Below the pieces are notes generated by a model, which saw nothing but the letters and a program-made list of their open reading frames with translations, had not been told where the DNA came from and ran no database searches. A DNA stretch of 61,789 nt from Lachnospiraceae bacterium (GTDB taxonomy: Bacteria > Bacillota > Clostridia > Lachnospirales > Lachnospiraceae), in the NCBI GenBank assembly GCA_017940415.1, contig JAGAYR010000038.1:1-61789 (forward strand), read 5' to 3'. Positions 1-8,796 of the stretch are shown here, in pieces (within the stretch, counting starts at the first letter, position 1; every line of letters begins with the position of its first letter). The position numbers and the translations under genes are program-made.

Positions 1-127
1 AAGAGTTTGCCTACAGCTTCCTTCAGATTCCACCTCGCGGTAAACACCCTTGCTGTTCAGCTATACACTTCCTCGTTGCCTAGGCGTGTTCGGGACTTAC
101 ACCCGTTAGAGCGCGCCCATGGCGCGC
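1..127 (-). mobile_element. Group II intron, 5' end (domain I), cut by window edge
   Basis: Read on the minus strand, this stretch opens with a GC-rich helix (GCGCGCC, loop ATG, GGCGCGC), then an ACGGGTG...GTCCCG hairpin, then a run of short helices including CCGCGAGGTGG and an AATCTGAAGGAAGC segment. This order resembles the start of domain I in bacterial group II introns, recalled from memory rather than searched. No protein is encoded here; the intron-encoded reverse transcriptase would lie beyond base 1. The expected GUGYG 5' splice sequence is not clean: a GTTTGCGCG-like start is seen. The position just after a Rho-independent terminator is typical of terminator-targeting introns. A degenerate fragment is possible. 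Confidence 0.6.
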
Positions 128-162
128 AAACAAAAACAGGACGGCGTCTGAAACGCCGCCCT
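128..162 (-). terminator. Rho-independent terminator of the first sugar-transport cluster
   Basis: On the minus strand AGGGCGGCGT pairs with ACGCCGTCCT (one G-U pair) across a 5-base loop, followed by GTTTTTGTTT. It lies 27 bases past the stop codon of the binding-protein gene and directly before the intron-like sequence. Confidence 0.9.
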
Positions 163-188
163 GCTATTTTCAATTTGTACTAAATTGA

Positions 189-1718
189 TTATTTAGCGTT
201 AGCTTCCTCAACGAAAGTATTCCACTGAGTAGTTGCTTCTTCGATAGCTGCAGACATATCGTTTACAGTACCTTCAGCAACGTTAACGCCTACGTGATGT
301 CTGAACTGAGGTCCGATATCAACGTTAGCAACAGACTCAGCAGGCTCATAGCCGCCGGTTCTGACAATTCTTACGATAGACTCGTCAACTGCTCTGGTGT
401 CATCGAAGTTAGCATAGAAGCTTGCTTTGATTCCGTCAAGGCTGTTAATGAAATCTTCGTATCCGGGAGTATCCTGATAGAAGCAAAGATATGCGAATGC
501 ACAAGCAAATGCTTTATCAGCGTCATAGCATCCGGGGATGTAGTAAAGGTTATCCGAAGCATAAGAAGTGAAGTTGCTTCCTGCGGAAGGTCCTACAGGG
601 AAGGATACGAAACCAACTTCGTCTTCCATTGATCTGCCGTCCTCACCAACGCCTCTTACGTTGTCCTTCTCCCAAACCTGGCCAATGTAGAAAGCAGTGT
701 TTCCGGTAAGCCAATCGGTCTTGTAGAAGTCCCAAGCTGCGTCAGCGGGATAGTAAAGGTGAGCGTCATAAGTTGATACCATCTCCTGGAAGAAGTTGAG
801 AGCTTCTGCAGTATCAGCATCATCAAATGCTACTCTATATCCGCTTGCTTCATTCTTAATGAGTGATCCGCCGTTTGAAAGAACGAACTCTTCAACAGCG
901 TCATCGTAGTTACAGGTAAATCCGTATACATCAGGAGTACCGTCGTTATCGGTATCTCTCATAACCTTCTCGCAAAGCTCTTTCCAAGCGTCCCAAGTCC
1001 AGGTTCCGTTAGCCTGCATATCATAGATGCTCTCAGGATCGATACCTGCATCCTCGAGAACCTTCTTGTTGAAGTAGATTCCTTCACGAGCTTCAGGGAA
1101 TCCGTTGCTGGTAGCATACATGGTGTAGATGCTGTCGCCCTTCTTGAAGAACTCATCTACCTGGTTTCTGGTGAATACAGGCTCACTATTGAAATCAAGG
1201 CAGTCGATGGTAGCAAGGTCATACATAAGTCCGGACTGAACAGCGGTAGTAGCTGCAGCACACATACGTCCGGTGAACACATAATATCCGTCGTCTCCGC
1301 CGGAGGTTACGTAATCGGAGAACTGCTGGATGCAGTCTGTCCAAGTAAGCTCGTTGCCGGAGAAGTTCTTGGTCTCTTTAACAGTGAAGTTATAGGTCTC
1401 CTGGCACCACTCACGATAATCCCACATAGCTTCCTCGTAATCATTTACGGGATCAGCAGGGGTATCAGCAGCCCACCAGTTGACGATCTCAACTTCTACT
1501 CCACCAAGGTCGATGGGGTTGCCATCAGCATCGGTGTAAACAGGATACTCACTTACAGGCTCTTCAACAGGAGCTTCGGTAGCGGGAGTATCGGTAGCAG
1601 GAGTATCGGTCTGAGCAGGCTCAACGCTTCCGGTGTTGCCCTGACATCCGGCCATTCCTGCGACCATTGCTGCAGTTGCGCCAACAGCAATAATCTGGTT
1701 TAAAAACTTTCTCTTCAT
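189..1718 (-). CDS. Carbohydrate ABC transporter substrate-binding lipoprotein
   Basis: This extracellular solute-binding protein would capture a sugar or oligosaccharide at the outer face of the membrane for the permeases encoded just upstream. The start at 1718 gives 509 residues, a classic lipoprotein signal with lipobox GMAGC (Cys25), and an AAAGGAGGA ribosome binding site; an in-frame start further upstream would spoil the signal. A Thr/Pro/Glu-rich linker (residues about 35-55) is followed by a family 1-type binding fold with sugar-contact-like Trp and Asp clusters. It is the last gene of the cluster but has its own promoter (1807-1836) and leader hairpin, which fits the usual need for excess binding protein. 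The substrate cannot be read from sequence. Confidence 0.9.
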   Translation of the reverse strand: MKRKFLNQIIAVGATAAMVAGMAGCQGNTGSVEPAQTDTPATDTPATEAPVEEPVSEYPVYTDADGNPIDLGGVEVEIVNWWAADTPADPVNDYEEAMWDYREWCQETYNFTVKETKNFSGNELTWTDCIQQFSDYVTSGGDDGYYVFTGRMCAAATTAVQSGLMYDLATIDCLDFNSEPVFTRNQVDEFFKKGDSIYTMYATSNGFPEAREGIYFNKKVLEDAGIDPESIYDMQANGTWTWDAWKELCEKVMRDTDNDGTPDVYGFTCNYDDAVEEFVLSNGGSLIKNEASGYRVAFDDADTAEALNFFQEMVSTYDAHLYYPADAAWDFYKTDWLTGNTAFYIGQVWEKDNVRGVGEDGRSMEDEVGFVSFPVGPSAGSNFTSYASDNLYYIPGCYDADKAFACAFAYLCFYQDTPGYEDFINSLDGIKASFYANFDDTRAVDESIVRIVRTGGYEPAESVANVDIGPQFRHHVGVNVAEGTVNDMSAAIEEATTQWNTFVEEANAK

Positions 1719-1751
1719 AATCCTCCTTTTGACCCTAAAGGTCTGATAAAA

Positions 1752-1786
1752 AATATATATTTCCCGCATTATTGCGGATATATATC
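1752..1786 (-). other. Stable hairpin in the leader of the binding-protein mRNA
   Basis: TGCGG with a flanking TATATAT arm pairs with a matching CCGCA and ATATATAT arm around a short loop, between the promoter at 1807-1836 and the ribosome binding site of the gene starting at 1718. There is no T-tract typical of a terminator directly after it. It may stabilise or process the mRNA; this is inference. Confidence 0.5.
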
Positions 1787-1806
1787 GGGCTTAAAACCCA
1801 CGAACA

Positions 1807-1836
1807 ATTATACCACATTTGCTCGCGGAATGTCCA
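1807..1836 (-). promoter_or_regulatory. Sigma-A-type promoter for the substrate-binding protein
   Basis: On the minus strand a -35 box TGGACA (1831-1836) is followed by an 18-base spacer and a perfect TATAAT -10 box (1807-1812) preceded by TGG, giving an extended -10. It lies in the 122-base gap between the permease gene and the binding-protein gene, so the latter can be transcribed alone. Confidence 0.75.
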
Positions 1837-1840
1837 ATTA

Positions 1841-2863
1841 TTACATCTTGATACCTGTTGATGAAAGGCTCTCTACAAAGCCCTTCTGAGCAAAGAGATA
1901 CAGGATGATAAGAGGTAAAATGATCATCAACGTACCGGTTGAAAGAATACAGTTTGAATATGCAACAGATACTGTTGACTGTACACCGGTCTGACTGGCA
2001 ATATACGTTGAAAGGTCATCAGCTATGGATGAAAGTGCAGTACTTACCAGTTTAAGATTTCCAAGGAACATTCTTGAGTAGAAACCATCAGTCCACTGCC
2101 ATACAAAAGAGAACAAGAAACATGATGTAAGGATGGGCTTAGCATCGGGAAGCATAATGATGATGAAGGTCTTAAGTGTTCCTGCTCCATCAACATAAGC
2201 TGCCTCTTCAAGCTCTTTGGGAATATTTCTGAAGAACTGTCTTATAAGGTAGATATAAAGACCATTCTTAAGTCCCATACATCCGGCACTCATCAAATAG
2301 TAAGGAAGTATCGATCCTCTCAGATTGATCGTATCCCCCTTGATCAATTTGAAAATTCCCATCACGTCGAAAAACTTAAAGTGAAGATAAAGGGAAGTGG
2401 ACATGATCTGCGGAGGAATGATGATCATAAGAAGAACACATCCGAACCAGAGCTTCTTAAGAGGAAATTCATATCTTGCAAATCCATATCCTACAAGAGT
2501 ACAAACCGCAACCTGAAGTAATCCGATGGTAAGTGAAGTGAAAAACGAATTCTTAATAGCAGTCTTGTAACTCATAAGTTTGGCCGCAAGCTGGTAATTC
2601 TCGGTAGTGAAATGAGCCGGGATGTTTATGACAACAGGGTCATAAAGATCGCCCTCAGTCATGAAGCTTACGGAAATCTTATTGAGGATAGGCTGAATTA
2701 TCATGAAGCAGAGTCCGAATAAAAGAATGAAACGGACGATGCTTATGAATGTATTCATAGCAACCTTCTTCTTTTTCAGAGCAGACATCTTGGGTTTGTT
2801 CTTAGACTTTTTCTTAACCATGCCCGTATCTGCAGGAGCACTCATCACCGCAGTATTACTCAT
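1841..2863 (-). CDS. Carbohydrate ABC transporter permease, MalG-type
   Basis: This is one half of a CUT1 sugar-import channel. After a basic cytoplasmic N-terminus (residues 1-30) about six membrane segments can be seen. The coupling helix with the EAA motif (EEAAYVDGAG, near residues 216-225) marks the inner-membrane-component family that docks on an ATPase. It overlaps the preceding permease by 8 bases and has an AGGAGGG ribosome binding site, so the two are translationally linked. No ATPase gene is present in the cluster; a shared MsmX-like ATPase elsewhere in the genome is the usual solution in Firmicutes. Confidence in the family is high; the substrate is unknown. Confidence 0.92.
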   Translation of the reverse strand: MSNTAVMSAPADTGMVKKKSKNKPKMSALKKKKVAMNTFISIVRFILLFGLCFMIIQPILNKISVSFMTEGDLYDPVVINIPAHFTTENYQLAAKLMSYKTAIKNSFFTSLTIGLLQVAVCTLVGYGFARYEFPLKKLWFGCVLLMIIIPPQIMSTSLYLHFKFFDVMGIFKLIKGDTINLRGSILPYYLMSAGCMGLKNGLYIYLIRQFFRNIPKELEEAAYVDGAGTLKTFIIIMLPDAKPILTSCFLFSFVWQWTDGFYSRMFLGNLKLVSTALSSIADDLSTYIASQTGVQSTVSVAYSNCILSTGTLMIILPLIILYLFAQKGFVESLSSTGIKM

Positions 2864-3767
2864 AATAATAAACCCTCCTGGAAATCAAGAACGAGCTAAT
2901 GGCTAGGAATATTATCGTCAGCAGGAAATAACACCATGCCATTGCGGAAGACAGACCGTAGTTCAACTGATCAACCATCGTATCGGTAATCTTGGTCATG
3001 ACTTCGTTATCGGATCTCATACAGAAATCTACTATCGTGTAAACCCAGTTTACTAAGAATATAGAGCTTACCATGGGGAAGGTAACCTTCCAAAGGCTTT
3101 CCCATGCGGTACAACCCTCGATAGATGCTGCTTCGTACATGCTCTTGGGAATAGTCTGGAGTCCTGACAGGAAAACGATGATCTGTATTCCGGATGCAAG
3201 AGCTATGTCGTAAATGTTATCGATCAGTTCAAAGACTGTCTCATATGCTCTGGTACCGACTCCTGCGGTTCTGAGGATGCTTTCGAGAACTGCGGTTACG
3301 CTTACGTTGTTCATCGAATCCTCAACAGTCGCATGCATCTGTGCGATGACGGAGTTATCGGTTTCAAGTCCGAGAATAACACCACTCGACAGAATAACGG
3401 GAAGGAAGAATATAGCTCTTACCAATGCTCTTCCATGGAATTCCTGATTCAGTATCAGTGAAACGAAGAAAGCAAATACCATTATCGCGAGTGAGTATAC
3501 GATCATCCTGGTAAAGCCTTCCACAAGCAGTCTTGAATAATCGGGGTCCACTCTGAATGCATACTTATAATTGTAAATACCGTTTCTGATCATCTCAAAC
3601 GAACCGGCACCTACCTGCACGTCACAGAAACTCATATAGAGTGACTGGAACATAGGCTTTACCATAAAGAGTAAAAAGCCGATTATGAAGGGGGAAATGA
3701 ACAGGTAACCTGTCACAGCCCTTCTTTTTTCAAGTCCGCTAACTTTTCCGTTTAATTTCTTCTTCAT
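2856..3767 (-). CDS. Sugar ABC transporter permease, MalF-type
   Basis: This is the partner channel subunit of the permease encoded at 1841-2863. It has the MalF-like N-terminus (YLFISPFIIGFLLFM, first membrane helix), a long extracellular loop after helix 1 that carries the NYKY...DPDYSRLLVEG segment, and a variant EAA loop (MYEAASIEGCTAWE) in the cytoplasm. About six membrane helices are visible over 303 residues, normal for the family. The ribosome binding site is GGAG, 8 bases before the ATG. It follows the DUF5696 gene by 21 bases in the same transcript. Confidence 0.9.
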   Translation of the reverse strand: MKKKLNGKVSGLEKRRAVTGYLFISPFIIGFLLFMVKPMFQSLYMSFCDVQVGAGSFEMIRNGIYNYKYAFRVDPDYSRLLVEGFTRMIVYSLAIMVFAFFVSLILNQEFHGRALVRAIFFLPVILSSGVILGLETDNSVIAQMHATVEDSMNNVSVTAVLESILRTAGVGTRAYETVFELIDNIYDIALASGIQIIVFLSGLQTIPKSMYEAASIEGCTAWESLWKVTFPMVSSIFLVNWVYTIVDFCMRSDNEVMTKITDTMVDQLNYGLSSAMAWCYFLLTIIFLAISSFLISRRVYYYE

Positions 3768-3788
3768 ATCCGGGTCTCCGTATCGCCC

Positions 3789-6386
3789 TTATTTCACAAC
3801 CTTATAATCTCTTGCCGGAACTGTTATTCCATTATAGGAATAATCGGTATATCCGTAGTTCACATATACTTTTGTTCCGTCTGCATATTCGGTAACGGAA
3901 ACATACTCTGAAAGATTGTCATGGCCGGTCATTTCCTGATTGAAGGTATGGCCGAGCTCATTATTGTATCTGGTATATGTCTCAACCAATCTGTCATGAA
4001 CTGCAGCATAGCTGCTTCCGTAATACTGAGGATAAAGAGTCTTCTGAAGTGTTTCGGGATCTTCATCCATAATGCTGTAGCAAAGACCTGCACCATACTC
4101 TGCAGAAGCAAGTATCTCATCGGTTTCGCTGCCACAGATATTTACAGGCATTCCGGTGTAATTGATATATCCATGAAGAGCAAGCTCATAGAAAGGAATA
4201 AACTCGTCTATAATGGTATACTCACTTCCCTTAAGATCCATGTGGGTGATCACATCACTGTAAACCGCCGCATAGATATTTCCGGAATTGATCATTATAA
4301 ATCCGCCGTTATCCTTGATCTCTTTGAGAACGTTGCTCTGATCGATCAAAGCCTGCTGTCTTGAATAAGGATCTTTGCGATAGAAGTCACTTGCAAGATC
4401 TGTTCCGATATCCTGGAAGGATGCTCCGGTTGCTCCGTACTTATCATTAACCTTCACAAGATTTCTCATCATTTTGAGGATAAGCTGTTCGTGAAGAAGA
4501 TAATGCTCATCGAGATCATCTCTGTCACCGTAAGTGATCTGGCTGAAAGGATACAGCTTGCAAAGCTCTCTGCTTATGAATCTTGATGAATCTCTGTAAG
4601 CGAAGAATCCGTCGAAGATATTTGAGTTATATGCGTACTCGGTAATACCGTCAAGATAGATCTGATTACCCTGAGATGTTACAGTAGCACACAGATTCTT
4701 AAGATCACTTCCGGATCCGAGTGACCAGATTGTATCGACATCCTTGAGGTACTGCTGCTCAACGCCTCCGTTACACCAACCGGTCATCTTGACAATCATA
4801 TTATCGATGCCTTCGGAATCAAGCTGAGTCGCTACATTTGCAGCTTCCTTATAAGTGGTAAGCTCAAGAGGTCTTGAAACAGGCATTCCGAGAATCTGCT
4901 TAACTTTGTCAACCGCACCTACTACCTCGATGACACAAGGTGCTGCGGTGTCATTGTTCATGACCAGATATCCCTCCGCATTCTTAATGAGATATGCCTG
5001 ATATGCCTTAGCCATATCGATGTAACTTCCGGAGTTGATGAAAGTATATCTCTGTGACATTACTTCATCGGGAAGTTCTTCCTGGAATGCGAAGATTCGG
5101 CTGTTTGAAATGGAACCTACATCAAACTCTTCTCTTTCAATTACACCATACTCGGCATTGACATTGTTGTAGCTGTTGAAACGTCCTGAAATATCCGCCT
5201 CGATCGCAGCGTATGCGGAACCGCCTTCAACGTTACATATAAATGAATCGTTTCCGTTTGAAATACCGAACGTTGAGAATACGGTGCTGGTACTGTGTAC
5301 AAGTGCATCTCTGGCATGTGCCATGTCCCAACCGTATACATTAGCGTAATAAACACTCTGTGCTGTCTTACCGTTGTTGAAATTTATAAGAGCGCCGCTT
5401 CCTTCGGGAACAAGGAGGAAACCTTCATCATCCATACCACCCGCACCGAAGAAAGGAAGCACATCGACTGCGAGGATAGGACGCTCCTTGGGATATTCCA
5501 TGGTTGAGTAAGGAACTTCAACTATGAGATCTCCACCGTCAAGTCTGTAGGTAACATCAATGTTGTAAACTGCATTGCTACCCTGCTCTTCGGAAGAAAC
5601 AAGTTCCTTATCTTCAAGAAACTCTTCATAAGTATATCCGGCAGACTCTTCAAAAATGGTCTGAAGTTTTCCTTTGATGGAATCTGTTGCGGTGTCACGA
5701 AGAACATACAGAGGCCCGTCGGCAAGAGCAGGATAAGCTTCAAGGAGTGCTTCGGGATCATCTTTTCTGCCAAGGTCATTAAGGTCGTACTTTTTGTAGT
5801 ACTGCTTGACCATATTAAGGTCACCCTGGCTGAGGTTTGCGAAATATCCTTCCATGCGCTCTACGGTACATACGGGAGGGATAACAAATTCCTTCTGAAC
5901 CTTACCGATTGAATAGTGAACGGTGATGGACTCTCCGTCTGTCTCAACATCATATGTCTGATTCTTGATGCTGTAATCGTAGTTATTATACGAAACCTCG
6001 GAACCAATCTCATTAGCATAGATAACGTTCAGAGTACATCTGATACGTCCCTTCTCGGAACTCATTGCTATCGCATCGTCATCCACATCATCGGGTACTG
6101 CTGTCCATACCTTGCCTGATGACTTAACAAGAAGAGTGAAATACGTGGTGTTGGGATCAAAAGTAAACTTCAGATCACTGTTTTCAAGCACCATCTCTCT
6201 TCCGTCTCCGGCATAAGCATGAACGGGTATGATCTGTTCCTCTTCTTCTTTGTTCTGGTAGTTGACTACAAAAAAGATAAGTCCGCCTATGATGAGAGCA
6301 AATATTCCGGGTGCAATCAGAGCCTTGAGGTTCTTGATGATCGCATTCTTTGTTTCTTGCTTTTGTTCTGCACTTCTTTTTCTCAT
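3789..6386 (-). CDS. DUF5696-type membrane-anchored protein of sugar ABC clusters
   Basis: This 865-residue protein has a basic N-terminus, one membrane anchor (about residues 25-47, IAPGIFALIIGGLIFFVVNY) and a very large extracellular part. It starts with a beta-rich region that resembles a glycan-binding sandwich (residues 75-330) and continues into a region with aromatic and acidic residues such as LDGITEYAYNSN and QDIGTDLASDFYR, which could be a barrel-like domain. I match it to DUF5696 proteins from memory of similar clusters in Lachnospiraceae and Paenibacillus. No enzyme activity is known to me. Its place between two permease pairs suggests it presents or processes the imported glycan at the cell surface; this is inference. 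Confidence 0.7.
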   Translation of the reverse strand: MRKRSAEQKQETKNAIIKNLKALIAPGIFALIIGGLIFFVVNYQNKEEEEQIIPVHAYAGDGREMVLENSDLKFTFDPNTTYFTLLVKSSGKVWTAVPDDVDDDAIAMSSEKGRIRCTLNVIYANEIGSEVSYNNYDYSIKNQTYDVETDGESITVHYSIGKVQKEFVIPPVCTVERMEGYFANLSQGDLNMVKQYYKKYDLNDLGRKDDPEALLEAYPALADGPLYVLRDTATDSIKGKLQTIFEESAGYTYEEFLEDKELVSSEEQGSNAVYNIDVTYRLDGGDLIVEVPYSTMEYPKERPILAVDVLPFFGAGGMDDEGFLLVPEGSGALINFNNGKTAQSVYYANVYGWDMAHARDALVHSTSTVFSTFGISNGNDSFICNVEGGSAYAAIEADISGRFNSYNNVNAEYGVIEREEFDVGSISNSRIFAFQEELPDEVMSQRYTFINSGSYIDMAKAYQAYLIKNAEGYLVMNNDTAAPCVIEVVGAVDKVKQILGMPVSRPLELTTYKEAANVATQLDSEGIDNMIVKMTGWCNGGVEQQYLKDVDTIWSLGSGSDLKNLCATVTSQGNQIYLDGITEYAYNSNIFDGFFAYRDSSRFISRELCKLYPFSQITYGDRDDLDEHYLLHEQLILKMMRNLVKVNDKYGATGASFQDIGTDLASDFYRKDPYSRQQALIDQSNVLKEIKDNGGFIMINSGNIYAAVYSDVITHMDLKGSEYTIIDEFIPFYELALHGYINYTGMPVNICGSETDEILASAEYGAGLCYSIMDEDPETLQKTLYPQYYGSSYAAVHDRLVETYTRYNNELGHTFNQEMTGHDNLSEYVSVTEYADGTKVYVNYGYTDYSYNGITVPARDYKVVK

Positions 6387-6416
6387 AACATCTCCGGTAT
6401 GACTATATTTATGGAA

Positions 6417-7112
6417 CTACATCCTAAACATAAATTCTCTGTAAAGTGAATAGAAATATCCGATACCCTGAGTGATCATACTGAAGAAAAGCATAAGTAT
6501 GAATACCATGACCAGCATTGCAAATAATGAGAAGATCAGGAACAGGATATTTTTGAATCCGGAGAACTCATGGATCTGGCCCATCGCTGAGACCAGAAGA
6601 GCTCCGCACCATACTAACGAGATTACAGAAAGCACTGTGTAGAACTGTGCTTCGCTGGTAGTAAGTCCATTAGAAAGAATCATCAGAGGCACCTGCATTA
6701 CCGGGTAAGGGGTAAGCGCATAACAAGTACCGATGTAAACCTGACCGAGTTTTCCTTTGCCGTCAAAGAGAGTTGTCGTAGCCCAATTTCCTACTACAAA
6801 CAATGCAAGCGGGAAAAGAATACTGGCGATATATAACCACACATTCAAATCTTCCCAATATACGGTCTGGATTACGAAACTGGTATATTTCAGATTAAGA
6901 AGTCTTACCAGTACCGTAGCGATCAGTATTGTATTTGCTGCCGCATAGGTTCCTCTCTTCTCATGGGTAAGATCCCAAAAACCGTCGAGGGGATGGGTCA
7001 GACAATAAAGGGAGAATTTAAGTGAATCCCAATATTTTTCATTGAATGTATTCTTGAACCATCCGAAGATTCCTGAAACTATGCTTTTTTCTTTTGCTTC
7101 TGTCTTTGCCAT
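6417..7112 (-). CDS. YIP1-family multi-pass membrane protein
   Basis: The 231-residue protein has a short amphipathic N-terminus, then the YIP1-like motif around LTHPLDGFWDLTHEKRGT (residues 38-55) and five to six membrane helices ending at about residue 220. YIP1-domain proteins occur in many bacterial carbohydrate-uptake clusters but have no settled role. It sits 31 bases before the DUF5696 gene and 26 bases after the NHL gene, within one transcript. The upstream ribosome binding site is weak (AAGAGA), which suggests translation coupled to the gene before it. Confidence 0.75.
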   Translation of the reverse strand: MAKTEAKEKSIVSGIFGWFKNTFNEKYWDSLKFSLYCLTHPLDGFWDLTHEKRGTYAAANTILIATVLVRLLNLKYTSFVIQTVYWEDLNVWLYIASILFPLALFVVGNWATTTLFDGKGKLGQVYIGTCYALTPYPVMQVPLMILSNGLTTSEAQFYTVLSVISLVWCGALLVSAMGQIHEFSGFKNILFLIFSLFAMLVMVFILMLFFSMITQGIGYFYSLYREFMFRM

Positions 7113-7138
7113 AGTCTGTTCTCTTAATAGCCTAAGTG

Positions 7139-8794
7139 TTATCTGTTGCCGCTGCTAAGCTTTGCAAGCTTACGAGCTTCTTTCTTGGCTTTTTCTCTTT
7201 CTTTGAATTCCTGACGCTGCTTCTTGTGATATTCTCTTATCTCAGCCCTGGTCATATTGTCCTCGGGATCAGGGAATCTGAAAACATCGGATGTAGCTAT
7301 CTCTATCTGCATATTTCTGTACTTCTCTATTCCGAGAGGAACTAGGAAGACGAGAAGCAGGATAAGTACTGTCAGGAACAAGTGACTCTGAACCCATTCC
7401 TTACGGTATTCCTTGAAGGCCTTGGAATAGTTTTCATCATCATATTTAAGTTCAAAATATCTCATTGCCTCCTTGTACTGCTTCTGTCTAAGGAGGGAAC
7501 GACCGATTCCGATATATGCAAGATCGTAGTTACCGTCTACATCAAGCACTCTCTGCCATGATGCTCCGGAAGCCTCATACTCGCCGCGGTCAAACTGGTC
7601 GATGGCATTGAATATATCCTTACCGAAATCACTGAGTACAAAATAAGTAATTGAACAGTCGGCCTGATCGAGAACAAGGAGATCATATCCCATATGATCT
7701 ATTCCGACGGGACGTCTGAAATATCCGTCCATGTTACCGTTTCCGCCGAATGCGAAGACCATACGTCCCTGATCGTCATATCCGAAGAGTCGTCCACGGT
7801 TTCTGTCAAGACATACATAAATGTCATTGGTAAATGCTGTAACATCCGAGAAACTTGAAGGTCCTGAGTATCCGCCCGCGGAACCCCAGTAGATATCACC
7901 TACGTTGACCCAGTTTCCGTTATTAACAAGAATATTATTTCCGAGAAGGTTAAGTCGTCTTACGGCGTCAACCTTAAGGTCATCGATTGCCTGAGCATCA
8001 GATGCGGGAACGCTGGCGTAGATAAATCCCTCATAGTCCATGTAGATATTACTGTACTCTGTGGGAACATCTACGGGCATACGGTCTATCTGTTCCTGAG
8101 TTGCAAACTTCTTCCAAATATAATCAAGCATATCGTAAGCTGCCTTGGTAGCTCCGATGAAGCCAGCGAAAGTACCGTCTGCTTCGTACTTGAGAAGACC
8201 TTTGTTGATGCCGTCGGAGATGCAATAAACTCTTTCTGCGGAATCGACTACAACCTTATTGGGAAGGAAGATGGTATCTGCGGAAAGTGCACTGTCAACG
8301 GGAAGGACAAACTCCATAAGAAAGTTAAGATTAGGATCAACCTTGACAATACGGTTATTGCCCTTATCAGCAATGAAGAGATTTCCATCCTCGGATATAG
8401 CGATATCCGTAGGTCCACTAAGTTCGGAAGCTCCGGGAGCGAACTTGATGGATTTAATCTCTGATTCATATACAAGTCCCTGCTGTTCATCCTTGGCAAG
8501 GACTACAATTCGGTTATTACCTGTGTCGCAGATATATACCCTGTCATCCGTTGCGTAGATACCGCTGGGATTATTAAGTCTTACATCAAGTCCAAGTTCG
8601 GAAGATGTAAATACTCTATATACCTCATATACATCGGGGGTATCCTGAACATCTCCCCAATAATCATAAATGTAGGTATAGCTTCTGTGCTCCATAGCAT
8701 CCGAATGCATCGGAACGCTCGATACCCCGATCATTGTTGCAGCGAGGATCGCACCTATTCTTTTGATTTGTAAGTTTAAGGGCTTTTTCATCAT
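7139..8794 (-). CDS. Secreted NHL-repeat beta-propeller with TPR and C-terminal membrane helix
   Basis: A signal peptide (residues 1-33) leads into a propeller with clear NHL blades, for example VYICDTGNNRIVVL and LFIADKGNNRIVKVD (about residues 105-175), and weaker blades to about residue 385. A TPR-like pair follows (YIGIGRSLLRQKQYKEAMRY, about 430-460), then a single membrane helix (about 482-500) and a basic coiled cytoplasmic tail rich in Glu/Lys. The protein is thus anchored with its propeller outside. NHL propellers bind proteins, glycans or RNA; which applies here is unknown. The gene starts 2 bases after the stop of the permease gene before it. It may be a scaffold for the importer; that is inference. 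Confidence 0.8.
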   Translation of the reverse strand: MMKKPLNLQIKRIGAILAATMIGVSSVPMHSDAMEHRSYTYIYDYWGDVQDTPDVYEVYRVFTSSELGLDVRLNNPSGIYATDDRVYICDTGNNRIVVLAKDEQQGLVYESEIKSIKFAPGASELSGPTDIAISEDGNLFIADKGNNRIVKVDPNLNFLMEFVLPVDSALSADTIFLPNKVVVDSAERVYCISDGINKGLLKYEADGTFAGFIGATKAAYDMLDYIWKKFATQEQIDRMPVDVPTEYSNIYMDYEGFIYASVPASDAQAIDDLKVDAVRRLNLLGNNILVNNGNWVNVGDIYWGSAGGYSGPSSFSDVTAFTNDIYVCLDRNRGRLFGYDDQGRMVFAFGGNGNMDGYFRRPVGIDHMGYDLLVLDQADCSITYFVLSDFGKDIFNAIDQFDRGEYEASGASWQRVLDVDGNYDLAYIGIGRSLLRQKQYKEAMRYFELKYDDENYSKAFKEYRKEWVQSHLFLTVLILLLVFLVPLGIEKYRNMQIEIATSDVFRFPDPEDNMTRAEIREYHKKQRQEFKEREKAKKEARKLAKLSSGNR

Positions 8795-8796
8795 TC

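Noticed and set aside
1575-1635. Tandem repeat in the binding-protein gene
   Set aside because: The near-repeats encode a Thr/Pro/Glu-rich linker behind the lipobox, a normal feature of lipoproteins.
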